NCBI GenBank assembly: GCA_026706635.1
Contig: JAPOYJ010000072.1
Coordinates: 1 to 64,000 of the forward strand
Length of the DNA: 64,000 bases
Direction of reading: 5' to 3'
Origin: Gemmatimonadota bacterium
GTDB taxonomy: Bacteria; Gemmatimonadota; Gemmatimonadetes; Longimicrobiales; Gaopeijiaceae
Position numbers and translations under genes: made by a program. Of this stretch, positions 44,543 to 53,923 are shown piece after piece. Within the stretch, counting starts at the first letter, position 1; each line of letters starts with the position of its first letter. The notes beneath the pieces are model-generated. The model made no database searches. It was not told the DNA's origin and saw only the letters and a program-made list of their open reading frames with translations.

Positions 44543-45588
44543 GTCGCGGCCTCGCGGTCCGTATACGGGTGCGGTGTGAGCACGACCTTCCCGAAGACCC
44601 CGCCCGCTTCGAGCAGCCGGTGAGCCGCGCGCGCCTCGGCCAGCGGGAGCTCCGCGTGGATCGGGGGCGCGATGCGACCGTCGAAGACGAGCGCCATGAC
44701 GGCCCTGAAGTCCGCTGGCGTGCCCATCGTCGAGCCGACAATCGACTGCTTGCGCCAGAAGAGGCGCCGGATGTCGATGTGCCCGTGGTGTCCCGTTGTC
44801 GCTCCGTAGCAGACCAGACGGCCCCCGACCGCGAGAGCCCGGAGAACGTCGGGCCAGATCGCCTCCCCCACCGAGTCCAGACAGATGTCCACGCCGCGCC
44901 GACCAGTCGCCCGATACAGCTCGCGAGGCCAGGCTGGTTCCCGGCGGTCGAAGGTGTGGTCGGCCCCCAGCGCGCCCACCTCCGCCGTGCGCGAAGTCAG
45001 CGCATAGACCTCGGCACCCGCCAGCCCCGCTATCTGCACGGCGACCGTCCCCACACCCCCGCTGGCTCCCGTCACCAGGACGCGCTCCCCGGCGCGGAGT
45101 CCCCCCTGGGCGAAGAGCCCGTGCCAGGCGGTCACCCCGACGAGGGCCCCGGCGGCGGCCACCGAAGCCGGAAACGCCTCGGGCAGCTCGACCAGGTTGG
45201 CCACGGGCACCACGGCAAATTCGGCGAAACCACCCTGAGTGTGCTCGCCGATAATTCGAAGCGGGTCGGCTCCTGCCAGGGTGGCCAGCTCGTACCAGTC
45301 GTACCCCAGCGAGGGATCGACGACGACCCGCCTTCCGATCCACCCCCGATCGCCGTCGCTCCCCACGGCGTCGACCGTCCCGGCGAAGTCGGAGCCGCCG
45401 ATGTGCGGCATCGGAATCTCGATCGGAAGTCCGCGCCGCACCCAGAGGTCGAGGTGGTTGAGAGAGGCGGCCTCGACCCGAATGCGAGCCTCGCCCGGTG
45501 CTGGCTCGGGCCTCTCGACCTCCTCCACCGAGAGGACCTCCGGGCCACCGTTCTCGTGGAAGACGGCGGCGAGCATCTTCACTGGCAT
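44539..45588 (-). CDS. Zinc-type alcohol dehydrogenase / quinone oxidoreductase family
   Basis: 349 residues. MDR fold: NHLDLWVRRGLP, HIGGSDFAGTVDAVG, cofactor motif VLVTGASGGVGTVAVQIAG. The structural-zinc cysteine cluster is missing, as in NADPH:quinone reductases. Substrate unknown. Translationally coupled to the MazG-like gene. Confidence 0.87.
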   Translation of the reverse strand: MPVKMLAAVFHENGGPEVLSVEEVERPEPAPGEARIRVEAASLNHLDLWVRRGLPIEIPMPHIGGSDFAGTVDAVGSDGDRGWIGRRVVVDPSLGYDWYELATLAGADPLRIIGEHTQGGFAEFAVVPVANLVELPEAFPASVAAAGALVGVTAWHGLFAQGGLRAGERVLVTGASGGVGTVAVQIAGLAGAEVYALTSRTAEVGALGADHTFDRREPAWPRELYRATGRRGVDICLDSVGEAIWPDVLRALAVGGRLVCYGATTGHHGHIDIRRLFWRKQSIVGSTMGTPADFRAVMALVFDGRIAPPIHAELPLAEARAAHRLLEAGGVFGKVVLTPHPYTDREAAT

Positions 45589-45658
45589 CTGGCTGCTATG
45601 GCGATTGTCGGGTATTGCACTTACTTACTAGCAGTCCTCGAATAATCTCGCCTCTCCT

Positions 45659-45692
45659 ACCGTGGGAGGTTTGTCCGAGGGCTGCCAGACGC
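45659..45692 (-). repeat. Repeat element left-end fragment, copy 12
   Basis: Reads on the minus strand GGCAGCCCTCGGACAAACCT, then CCCACGG: left arm only. Located between divergent genes at 45588 and 45727. Confidence 0.75.
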
Positions 45693-45726
45693 AGGGTTGG
45701 AAGATAGAGCAACCGGAAGAGCCAGC

Positions 45727-46098
45727 ATGAGCGAGAGCGCCGCTGCGGCCAGGGCAGGGGAGAGCGCTGAGGACTGCACGCTCGGCGGGTACTTATCGGT
45801 GCACGATCGCCCGCCGGCCTTCGAGGCGATCGACGGCCAGCCCTACACGGTGTCGATCGAGGTGGAGAGGACCGGCGACCTCAGGAAGCCCGTGGCGGGG
45901 TTCCTGGTCTTTCCGCGCTGGGCCGAGACGGGGCTGGGCATAGTGGACCACGTCGAGAGTCCCGTACTCTGGAGAGCCGCGACCCGGGGCGTTGTGATGA
46001 AGCGGGCCGGGGCGCTGGAGCTGACGGAAGTGCAGCGTCTCCTGAACGAGGCCGTCCTGCGCAAGGCGGGAGCCGATGTGGCTGGGAACGGGTCGTGA
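45727..46098 (+). CDS. Hypothetical protein upstream of queE
   Basis: 123 residues, no signal. Begins with an Ala/Ser-rich tail, then a compact domain (YLSVHDRPPAFEAIDGQPYT, VAGFLVFPRWAETGLG). Not recognised. GTGA overlap with queE implies co-translation. Confidence 0.65.
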   Translation: MSESAAAARAGESAEDCTLGGYLSVHDRPPAFEAIDGQPYTVSIEVERTGDLRKPVAGFLVFPRWAETGLGIVDHVESPVLWRAATRGVVMKRAGALELTEVQRLLNEAVLRKAGADVAGNGS

Positions 46099-46787
46099 AG
46101 GAGCCGCAGGCGGGCGCCGCTGGCGGGACCTCCCTTCGGGTGACCGAGATCTTCCACTCGATCCAGGGCGAGTCCACCTGGGCGGGGCTGCCGTGCACCT
46201 TCGTGCGCCTCACCGGGTGCCCGCTCCGGTGCGTCTGGTGCGACACCGAGTACGCCTTCTCCGGTGGCGACCGCGTCCCCCTTGGCGAGATCGAGACCCG
46301 CGTCGAGGCCTTCGGGTGCAGGCTGGTCGAGATCACAGGCGGCGAGCCGCTGGCGCAGAGGGCGACGGCGACCCTCGCCCGGCGCCTCCTCGACGACGGC
46401 TACACGGTTCTGGTCGAGACCTCGGGGGCGCTCGACGTGGGAGTCCTGGACGATCGGACGCACCGGATCATGGACCTCAAGTGCCCGGGGTCGGGCGAGG
46501 CCGCGCGCAACCTGTGGTCGAACCTGGATCGGCTGACCGGGCGCGACGAGGTCAAGTTCGTGGTTGCCGATCTGGATGACTTCGATTGGGCGGTCGGCGT
46601 CGTTCGCCGACACCGCCTCGCCGAGCGGCTGGACGAGGGATCGCTCGGCGCCCTACTCGTCTCGCCGGTCTGGGGAATGGAGGGTCAGCACGAGCTCGCC
46701 GCCGCAATTCTGGCAAGCGGCCTGCCAGTGCGCTACCAGACCCAGCTGCACAAGCACATCTGGGGCCCTGATCGAGCTGGCGTGTAG
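46095..46787 (+). CDS. queE: 7-carboxy-7-deazaguanine synthase
   Basis: 230 residues. Radical-SAM enzyme of queuosine synthesis. N-terminus VTEIFHSIQGESTWAGLP and the cluster motif CPLRCVWC (CX3CX2C); EITGGEPL and DLKCPGSGE are family segments. The window also holds queA and tgt, but not queC, queD or queF. The TAG stop is the first part of repeat copy 13. Confidence 0.94.
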   Translation: MKEPQAGAAGGTSLRVTEIFHSIQGESTWAGLPCTFVRLTGCPLRCVWCDTEYAFSGGDRVPLGEIETRVEAFGCRLVEITGGEPLAQRATATLARRLLDDGYTVLVETSGALDVGVLDDRTHRIMDLKCPGSGEAARNLWSNLDRLTGRDEVKFVVADLDDFDWAVGVVRRHRLAERLDEGSLGALLVSPVWGMEGQHELAAAILASGLPVRYQTQLHKHIWGPDRAGV

Positions 46788-47015
46788 CAGCCCGTGGACA
46801 AACGGCATTATCTGCGAAACAATGCCGGTGAGCGCAGCGCGTTTCCGCCCCGTGGGTGGCCACTCGCGGCCATGGGAGATTCGAGCAGCGCTACATCTCC
46901 GCTTTGCCCGCCCGTTCATATTGTAATCTACGCTTTACAATATGTAATTCATGGTTTACAATGCGAGTGACCCAGCTTCGCTCTGTGCTGCTCCTTGGGC
47001 CGGTAGCCCTTCGTG
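46785..47015 (+). repeat. MITE-like repeat, copy 13
   Basis: Left end TAGCAGCCCGTGGACAAA, interrupted by about 80 unrelated bases that include the hairpin CGGCATT/AATGCCG (46803-46827), then GATTCGAGCAGCGCT, the core (46922-46939 and 46943-46960) and a short right arm. Confidence 0.83.
46934..46962 (+). promoter_or_regulatory. Candidate promoter in repeat core
   Basis: TTTACA (46934-46939), 17 bp, TACAAT (46957-46962), pointing to the propeller lipoprotein gene at 47073 with about 110 bases of leader. Confidence 0.42.
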
Positions 47016-47072
47016 GGAACCGACGGTTCCGAGACCCGCTCGGAGCTCCCCGACGACCCGGATGACCCAACA

Positions 47073-48347
47073 ATGAGAAGACGACCACCCCTGCCGACGC
47101 TCGCGCTGGCGCTTGCGGCCGGTGCCTGCTCGGAGACGCACGACGACGCCTCGGCCACCGATCGTCCCCTGACGGCGGAGTTCGTCGAGGTGTTCAGGGT
47201 GGGTGCCTCGGAGCTGCCCGACTGGGCTCAGTTCGGGACGCCTCCGAGCGTGGCGTTCGACGGTGGCGGCAACCTGTTCGTGCTGAACCCGGATGTGCCG
47301 GTCGTCGCTGTCCTGGACCGTGATGGCGAACTCGTCCGCACCCTGGGACGGAGAGGCGAGGGCCCCGGGGAGTTCAGCGGCCCCGACGACATCTACGTCT
47401 GGAGGGACGGCACGGCGGCGGTGGCCGACCGGGGAAGCGGCATATATGTCGTCTTCGCTCCCGATGGCTCCTTCGACCGTCAGGTGAACATGTCGGCGGG
47501 CCAGGTCGGACGTTATGGGATGATGGCCTTCCGGAGCGGTGCCAGGCCACACCCCGATGCTGGCGTACTGGTGGCGCGCGGGATGGGCAGCCATGTCCAG
47601 GAGATGTTCCGACAGATGGAGATGGCCAACCCGACTATCGGTCCGCGCGGCCTGGAGCGGTTGACGCTGGGAGCGATGGGCACCACCGCAGAGCCCATCG
47701 TGAAGGCAGGCGAAGTGCGGGCGCAGGTGCCCGGTGACGAAGAATCCACCGGCACGGACGACCCGAGAAGGTTCGACCCGGGACTGCTCTTCGACGTCCT
47801 GCCCGACGGGTCGGTGGCCTACTGCGATTCCGCTCACTATTCAATCAAGCTCGTTGCGGGCGACGGTGCACCTGTCGCCACCATCGCAAGACCCATCACT
47901 CCCGAGCCGGTGACCGCCGAGATCGAGACTGCCGTTCGGGACTCGGCTATGGCGGAGTTCGAGCGCCTCTACGGCGACCCCGCCAACCCGCAGGGGCCGG
48001 ACCGGGCGCCACCGGAGTTCATGGCGGCGATGGTTGCGGAGCTGCGCGAGAACATCGAGGGCATGCGGTTCAACCACGAGATACCGGTGGTCCTCTCCCT
48101 GGAGGCCACATGGGAGGGCGGGCTCTGGGTGCGGCACCGGCGCGAAGGCGACCCCTGGACGGGAGCGGTCGGGGTGATCGATGTCTGGAGCCCCGACGGA
48201 CGCTACGTCGGCACCCTGCCCCCGGAGGGGCTGCGAATGCCGGACGCCTTCGGCCCCGACGGGCTCATGGCCTACATCGAGCTCGACGAGATGGAGGTGC
48301 CGACGGTCCGCGTGGTCAGACTGGTCGGGCTTGAGCCGCAGGGGTAG
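47073..48347 (+). CDS. Six-bladed beta-propeller lipoprotein
   Basis: 424 residues from MRRRPPLP. Lipobox LAAGAC (about 15-20), then NHL-like blades: SVAFDGGGNLFVLN, VVAVLDRDGELVRTLGRRGE, GPGEFSGPDDIYVWRDG, YVVFAPDGSFDRQ and VIDVWSPDGRYVGTL. RRGEGPGEF is the hallmark of the 6-bladed propeller family common in secreted proteins. Function unknown. Confidence 0.85.
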   Translation: MRRRPPLPTLALALAAGACSETHDDASATDRPLTAEFVEVFRVGASELPDWAQFGTPPSVAFDGGGNLFVLNPDVPVVAVLDRDGELVRTLGRRGEGPGEFSGPDDIYVWRDGTAAVADRGSGIYVVFAPDGSFDRQVNMSAGQVGRYGMMAFRSGARPHPDAGVLVARGMGSHVQEMFRQMEMANPTIGPRGLERLTLGAMGTTAEPIVKAGEVRAQVPGDEESTGTDDPRRFDPGLLFDVLPDGSVAYCDSAHYSIKLVAGDGAPVATIARPITPEPVTAEIETAVRDSAMAEFERLYGDPANPQGPDRAPPEFMAAMVAELRENIEGMRFNHEIPVVLSLEATWEGGLWVRHRREGDPWTGAVGVIDVWSPDGRYVGTLPPEGLRMPDAFGPDGLMAYIELDEMEVPTVRVVRLVGLEPQG

Positions 48348-48510
48348 GGCTCTTCGCAGGGTCCGCCAAAGGCTGGCGGCGTTGCACGGCATGACGTTCG
48401 GGAAGCTGTCCTCGGCGGCTGCGGTGCTCGAGATCACACCCGGCCCACCTACAACCGCGTGAACCCAGTTGTCATGCGGAATCTCGCGATGCGCGATCTT
48501 GAAGAGGCTC

Positions 48511-48528
48511 TTGAGTAAAATCACTCAA
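48511..48528. promoter_or_regulatory. Palindrome upstream of DUF4143 ATPase
   Basis: TTGAGTAAAATCACTCAA: perfect 6-bp arms around AAAATC, 18 bases before the ATG at 48546, in an AT-rich patch. A likely operator or start-region element of the accessory operon. Different from the TGTAA-type palindromes. Confidence 0.55.
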
Positions 48529-48545
48529 TAGCATAGATTCGTCGC

Positions 48546-49799
48546 ATGCCACGCTACGAACGCTCCCAGGTGGCCGCGCTCGGCGAGCGCTTGGCCGAAG
48601 AGCCGCACCGGCTGATCACCCTGTTCGGTCCGCGCCAGACCGGCAAGACCACGATCGTGCAGCAGGCTCTCCGGAGGATGGGCCCGGGCCGCAGCCGGTA
48701 CCTCGCGGTAGACCGGCCACCCGATCCCGTCGCCACGGTGGGTCCCTTCGCCCCGACGACGGTCCTTTCCCCGCCCAGGGCGCGTAACGTCGAATGGCTC
48801 GCGGAGCGCTGGCGAGAAGCGCGGGACGAGGCGGCCCGCCGGGGTCGCTTCGTGCTCGTATTCGACGAGATCCAGAAGATCCGTGGGTGGTCCGAAGCGG
48901 TGAAGGGGCTGTGGGACGCCGACCGCGCCGACGGCTGTCCCCTCCATGTCGTCCTCCTGGGATCGGCCCCGCTGCTCATGCAGTCGGGGCTCACCGAGAG
49001 CCTGGCCGGCCGCTTCGAGGCTGTGCCGGTTTCGCACTGGGCCTTCGCGGAGATTGCCGACGCCTTCGACTTCGATGTCGATCACTTTCTGTACTTCGGG
49101 GCGTATCCGGGCGCGGCGCGGTACGCGTCGAACACGGACCGATGGCGCGGCTACGTCGTCGGCTCGATCGTCGAGCCGAACATCGAGCGCGACATCCTCG
49201 CGCTGACCCGAGTGGACAAGCCAGCGCTGCTCCGGCGGCTCTTCGAGCTGGGCACGGACTATTCCGGGCAGCTTCTCTCCTACAACAAGATGCTGGGCCA
49301 GCTTCAGGACGCGGGCAACACTACTACCCTGGCCCGGTACCTACGGCTGCTCTCGGGAGCGGGGCTGGTCACAGGCATCCCCAAGCACTCGAACCAGCCG
49401 TACCGGACCAGGGCGTCGAGCCCCAAGCTCTGCGTCCTCAACACTGCCCTGATGACCGCTCTCTCCGGCTACACCTTCGACGAGGCCAGGGCCGACCGCA
49501 CCTTCTGGGGACGCATCGTCGAGAGCGCGGTGGGCGCCCACCTTTGCAACACGGCGACTCCCGGCATCCATGTTTGCTACTGGCGGGAGGGGCCGCTCGA
49601 GGTCGACTTCGTGCTGCGAAGGGGGCTGCGGACCGTCGCGGTCGAGGTGAAGAGCGGGCTGCGAAGGGGCCGTCTTCGCGGGCTGGAGGCGTTTGAGGGG
49701 CGCTTCGCCTTCCATCGCTCCGTGCTGGTGGGAGGGGGTGGGGTCTCTCTGGCGGACTTCCTGGCGGTGCCGGCCAGCCACTGGTTCGACGCGGAATGA
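48546..49799 (+). CDS. AAA ATPase with DUF4143 domain
   Basis: 417 residues. Walker A LFGPRQTGKTT (27-37), Walker B RFVLVFDEIQKIRG, sensor LLGSAPLLM, and a C-terminal DUF4143 domain with YWREGPLEVDFVL and VAVEVKSG, a nuclease-like arrangement. The biochemical role of this large family is unsettled. The stop overlaps the next start (ATGA), tying it to the NACHT-nuclease gene. A second ATPase of this family survives as a remnant at 62748. Confidence 0.88.
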   Translation: MPRYERSQVAALGERLAEEPHRLITLFGPRQTGKTTIVQQALRRMGPGRSRYLAVDRPPDPVATVGPFAPTTVLSPPRARNVEWLAERWREARDEAARRGRFVLVFDEIQKIRGWSEAVKGLWDADRADGCPLHVVLLGSAPLLMQSGLTESLAGRFEAVPVSHWAFAEIADAFDFDVDHFLYFGAYPGAARYASNTDRWRGYVVGSIVEPNIERDILALTRVDKPALLRRLFELGTDYSGQLLSYNKMLGQLQDAGNTTTLARYLRLLSGAGLVTGIPKHSNQPYRTRASSPKLCVLNTALMTALSGYTFDEARADRTFWGRIVESAVGAHLCNTATPGIHVCYWREGPLEVDFVLRRGLRTVAVEVKSGLRRGRLRGLEAFEGRFAFHRSVLVGGGGVSLADFLAVPASHWFDAE

Positions 49800-52700
49800 G
49801 CGGGACGGTTCCGCGCACCTGCACGGTCGTTCCGGGGCTGCCCGACAGCGGGCCGCGCGTTCCCCAATCCGACGAGCCGGACTCTCGTCCTCTTCGAGAC
49901 TTCCGGTCGTGCCGGGCCTATGTGCTCCTCGGCGATCCGGGGGCGGGGAAGACCACTGCGTTCGAGGATGAGGTCGGGGAGCTCGGGGATTGCGCGCGCC
50001 TAGTCTCCGCGCGGGACTTCCTCGCGATCGAGGAACCGGATTCCGTCCCGAGCGGGCATACCACCTTCATCGACGGACTCGACGAGGTGCGGGCCGGTCA
50101 GCGGGACGCCCGCTCGCCCTTCGACATGATCCGGCGACGACTACTGGACTTGGGGCGGCCCCGCTTTCGGCTCTCCTGCCGGGAGTCGGACTGGCTGGGC
50201 GAGAACGACCGGAGGCACTTAGCCAGCGTCTCGCCGGGCGGTGAGGTCACCGTGCTGAGGCTCGATCCGCTGACCGAGTCGGATATTAGGCGAGTCGTCG
50301 ATCGCCATGCCGGCATCGCCGATCCGGGAGATTTCATTTCGGAAGCCCATGAACGCGGCGTCGGCGGTCTGCTCCGGAATCCGCAGACGCTGACCATGCT
50401 AGCCGATGTCGTCGAAGGGGGCGGGGACTGGCCAACCAGCCGCGCGGAGACCTTCGAGAAGGCATGCCGTCGCATCGTTCGCGAGCACAACAAGGAACGT
50501 CTGGCTGCCGCGAAGTCGGGGGACGTACCCCCGCCCGGGGAGCTCCTCGACGCCGCCGGACGCCTCTGCGCGGTCCAGCTGCTGACCGGCGCGGCCGGGT
50601 ACTCCCTTCTCGGCAACGGAGGGGACTCCGACTATCTGCTTCCAGATCAGTGCGGCTACGGAGCGCCCGGAGTTCTCCGGCACGCCCTGGCCACCAAGCT
50701 CTTCAGAGGCCAGAGCCGTGGGCGGGTGACTCCAATTCACCGGCAGGTCGCGGAATACCTGGCTGCGCGCCACCTCGCTCGGGTGGTAGAGCACGACAAG
50801 CTGCCCGCCCGCCGCCTGGTGGCGCTGATGGCGGGACACGACGGAACCGTGGTCACCGAGATGAGGGGGTTGTCCGCGTGGCTGGCGGCCCACTCTCCGG
50901 GGGCGCGCCCGCACCTGATCGATCGCGATCCAGTCGGGGTGGGCCAGTACGGCGATGTGAGCGCCTTTGGCACGGAAGGGAAGCGGGCGCTTCTGGAGTC
51001 CCTGGGGCGCGAGCTGCCGAGGCTCGAACACTGGGACGTCGGCCTCGCCGCCGGCTTCAGCGCCCTGGCGACGCCCGACATGGAGCAAACGCTCGCCGAT
51101 CTCCTCGCCGATCCGGAGCGCTGCAGCGATCACCAGCGACTTGTCCACTTCGTGTTGCGGGTCCTTGGGGATGGTCCGGCCCTGCCCGGAGTGTCGGACG
51201 GTCTGCTGCGCGTGGCGTGCGACCCCTCGTGGCGGGCGACGATCTGCACGGGCGCCCTCAGGGCCTATGCTCGTCGTCACCACAGCCCCGACAAGTCCGA
51301 TCGCCTAAGGGCCCTCCTTGCGGAGATCCGCCGCGGCAAGGTGCCCGATCCCGACGACGAACTCCTCGGCACCCTTCTCCGACATCTCTATCCGGGAGAG
51401 CTGGCGCCCCGCGAGCTTTGGGATCTCTTCGCCGAGCCACGGAACCCGGGACGTCTCGGAGCCTACTTCCGCTTCTGGGGATCAGTCGCGAAGCGGAGTC
51501 CCGATGCGCACCTCGCGGAGCATCTCGACACCCTGGCTAAACGCCCACTTCCCACGCCACGGCCGTTTCACCGCCACTACTTCGCGCAGCTGCGACTCGA
51601 CCTGGTAGCCCGCGGCCTCTCCCAGCACGGAGACGATCTGTTCCGTCGCGGTGATGTAGTCCGTCTCTACGACTGGCTGGGCGTCGCGTGTGCGGACCAT
51701 GCCACCTATCTGGATGGCCATTGCTTGGGCGCGACATCGATTCGCGAATGGCTGGAGGGCCGGCCGCAGGTCCAGAAGGCCGTTGTCCTGGAATGCCTGA
51801 GGCGCCAACCCGACGACGCCGACCCCTATCCGCCCCGGCAATCGATACGCGAGCGCCTGTGCGCCTCCGATCTGCCTCGCGACTTCGGCACCTGGTGCCT
51901 GAATCGCGCGGTCCGTGTCGCCAATGGGGTGCCGGACACCGCGACGCAACTCCTGGAACTGGCCTTCTCGGCGCTCGGCGATGATCGCCACAACCAGGGC
52001 CTGTCGCTCGACCGCATCCGCGAAGCCACGCGGGACAGCCAGCTGTTGACTGCACATCTCGCTCGGCTGGAGCGCAGGAGGATCGCATGGAAGCGCGAGG
52101 ACGACGAATGGGCGGACCGACGTCGGCAGTACGAGGAGGAAGAGGCGGATAAGCGAGAGGAGGAGCTCGTCTTTCTCCGTTCCCAGCAAGCCGCGCTGGT
52201 GCGGAACGAGGGCTCTCCGGGGCTGCTCCACCAGCTAGCCCAGCTCTACTTCGGCGACTTTCAGTCGATCTCCGGCGACAAGGAGGCCGGTGCCCGCGCG
52301 CTACGGGATCGCTGGCCCGGCGAGCGTGAGCTCACCGATGCGATTCTGGCGAGCTTTTGCGGTGTGGCGTCGCGGCCGGAGCTGCCGTCGCTGAAGGAGG
52401 TAGCGGCTCTTTCCCGTGAGAACCGCATCCACTACCTGACGCTTCCCTTTCTGGCTGGTCTGGCGGAGGCAGAGCGAACATCTTCCGGGCAGTTGGAAGT
52501 GCTGGCCGGGAGGCGTGTGGCGGTGGCGTCGTACTTCGCTACGGTTTGCGGACAGTATTGCCCTGCGTGGTACGAGACGCTCCTTGACAAGCACCCGGAG
52601 ATCGTTGCCGAGGTGCAGCTGCAACTGGCCCGCGCGATGTTTCGGGGCAACCACACCGTCGATTGCAAGCTTGGCGGACTCGCCCGAGACCCTGACTACA

Positions 52701-53923
52701 GGAAGGTGGCTCGCCTCTCGGTGCCCAGGTTGCTCCGTGCGTTCCCGACCCAGGCCAAACGCCAGCGAGGACATGACCTGCGGTACCTGTTGATCGCCGC
52801 ATTGGAACATTCCGACAGAGGAGAGCTCGTAGAGTTGATTGACTCCAAGCTCTCGCGGTCCAGCCTAGGGGTGTGGCAACGGACCGTCTGGCTCGCGGCC
52901 GGGCTGCTGGCGCGGCCCGAGGCGTACGCGGACGCTCTCCAGGAACATGCGCAGGGCCGCGAGCGCCGACTGGCTGACCTTTCCGCCCTGTTGCCTTGGC
53001 CCCGCGGGCAGGCGGATCGCGTCGAGCCCAGGGCGGTCGCGCTGCTTGTCCGGCTCCTGGGTGCCTCCGTCCCGCCGGAGCGTTTCGAGGACGACGCCGG
53101 GCAAGCCGTAGCCGTTACTGCGTCCATGGAACGGTCGGAACTCGTGGCTAGCCTCATCCAAAGGTTGGCGTCCTCCAGGTCGGCGCAAGCGGGCCACCTG
53201 CTGCAGGGCCTGACCGACGACGAGTCAATGGTTGCCTGGCGGAACGAGCTCGGCAGAGCACGTCACACGCAGCGGGTCATCCGCCGCGACCAGGGCTATC
53301 GCCATCCCGACGCAGACGAGGTCCGCGACACGCTCCGGGGAGCCGCCCCCGCCAACGTCGCCGACCTCGCTGCGCTGCTGGAGGAATACCTGAGAGAATT
53401 CGCGAGGGAAATCGAGCGCGGCGACGCGGATGGGTGGCGGGCGTTCTGGAGCGAGGGCAAGCACCGCAGGCCAGACACACCGAAGGCCGAGGAGTCGTGC
53501 CGCGACGCCATCCTCCGCGAGCTGCGGCACCGGCTGCCGCCCGGGGTGGACCTCCATTCCGAGGCGCGTCACGCGCGGGGCAACCGCTCCGACCTGAGGG
53601 CTTCGTACCTCGGAGCCGACGGGCGCCGCTTCCACATCCCCGTCGAGATCAAGCGCAGCCAGCATCGAGCCGTTTGGACCTCGATCGAGGACCAGCTGAT
53701 CGCAAAGTACGCCATCGATCCCGCCGCGCAGGGCCACGGCGTCTACCTGGTGCTCTGGTTCGGAAGGGAGCACCGGAGGAGATCGCCCTCTGGAGAGCAT
53801 GCCCGTAGCGCTACCGACCTGGAGAGACGACTGCGCAGCACCCTTTCCGACCGGCTGAAGCGCAAGATCTCGGTCTGCGTGATCGACGTGTCGGGAGTTG
53901 CCGGGGCGACCGCGAAGACATGA
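49796..53923 (+). CDS. NACHT/STAND-like NTPase with C-terminal PD-(D/E)XK-like nuclease
   Basis: 1375 residues, soluble. Walker A GDPGAGKT (46-53) and a NACHT-type Walker B FIDGLDE (Asp93, Asp96-Glu97), then LSCRESDWL and the NACHT winged-helix hallmark HRQVAEYLAARHL (about 315-327). A long helical middle follows with a charged coiled coil (about 757-800). The C-terminus has SDLRASY...PVEIKRSQ (Asp1266, Glu1284, Lys1286) and IEDQLIAKYAID...GVYLVLWFG, a restriction-endonuclease-like core. Sensor in the middle and nuclease effector at the end would suit phage defence; no exact family is recognised. ATGA overlaps on both sides. Confidence 0.8.
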   Translation: MSGTVPRTCTVVPGLPDSGPRVPQSDEPDSRPLRDFRSCRAYVLLGDPGAGKTTAFEDEVGELGDCARLVSARDFLAIEEPDSVPSGHTTFIDGLDEVRAGQRDARSPFDMIRRRLLDLGRPRFRLSCRESDWLGENDRRHLASVSPGGEVTVLRLDPLTESDIRRVVDRHAGIADPGDFISEAHERGVGGLLRNPQTLTMLADVVEGGGDWPTSRAETFEKACRRIVREHNKERLAAAKSGDVPPPGELLDAAGRLCAVQLLTGAAGYSLLGNGGDSDYLLPDQCGYGAPGVLRHALATKLFRGQSRGRVTPIHRQVAEYLAARHLARVVEHDKLPARRLVALMAGHDGTVVTEMRGLSAWLAAHSPGARPHLIDRDPVGVGQYGDVSAFGTEGKRALLESLGRELPRLEHWDVGLAAGFSALATPDMEQTLADLLADPERCSDHQRLVHFVLRVLGDGPALPGVSDGLLRVACDPSWRATICTGALRAYARRHHSPDKSDRLRALLAEIRRGKVPDPDDELLGTLLRHLYPGELAPRELWDLFAEPRNPGRLGAYFRFWGSVAKRSPDAHLAEHLDTLAKRPLPTPRPFHRHYFAQLRLDLVARGLSQHGDDLFRRGDVVRLYDWLGVACADHATYLDGHCLGATSIREWLEGRPQVQKAVVLECLRRQPDDADPYPPRQSIRERLCASDLPRDFGTWCLNRAVRVANGVPDTATQLLELAFSALGDDRHNQGLSLDRIREATRDSQLLTAHLARLERRRIAWKREDDEWADRRRQYEEEEADKREEELVFLRSQQAALVRNEGSPGLLHQLAQLYFGDFQSISGDKEAGARALRDRWPGERELTDAILASFCGVASRPELPSLKEVAALSRENRIHYLTLPFLAGLAEAERTSSGQLEVLAGRRVAVASYFATVCGQYCPAWYETLLDKHPEIVAEVQLQLARAMFRGNHTVDCKLGGLARDPDYRKVARLSVPRLLRAFPTQAKRQRGHDLRYLLIAALEHSDRGELVELIDSKLSRSSLGVWQRTVWLAAGLLARPEAYADALQEHAQGRERRLADLSALLPWPRGQADRVEPRAVALLVRLLGASVPPERFEDDAGQAVAVTASMERSELVASLIQRLASSRSAQAGHLLQGLTDDESMVAWRNELGRARHTQRVIRRDQGYRHPDADEVRDTLRGAAPANVADLAALLEEYLREFAREIERGDADGWRAFWSEGKHRRPDTPKAEESCRDAILRELRHRLPPGVDLHSEARHARGNRSDLRASYLGADGRRFHIPVEIKRSQHRAVWTSIEDQLIAKYAIDPAAQGHGVYLVLWFGREHRRRSPSGEHARSATDLERRLRSTLSDRLKRKISVCVIDVSGVAGATAKT

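Noticed and set aside
48348-48510. Gene fragments between the propeller gene and the DUF4143 ATPase
   Set aside because: Frames on both strands give short peptides without recognisable homology; the region is left unannotated apart from the palindrome.
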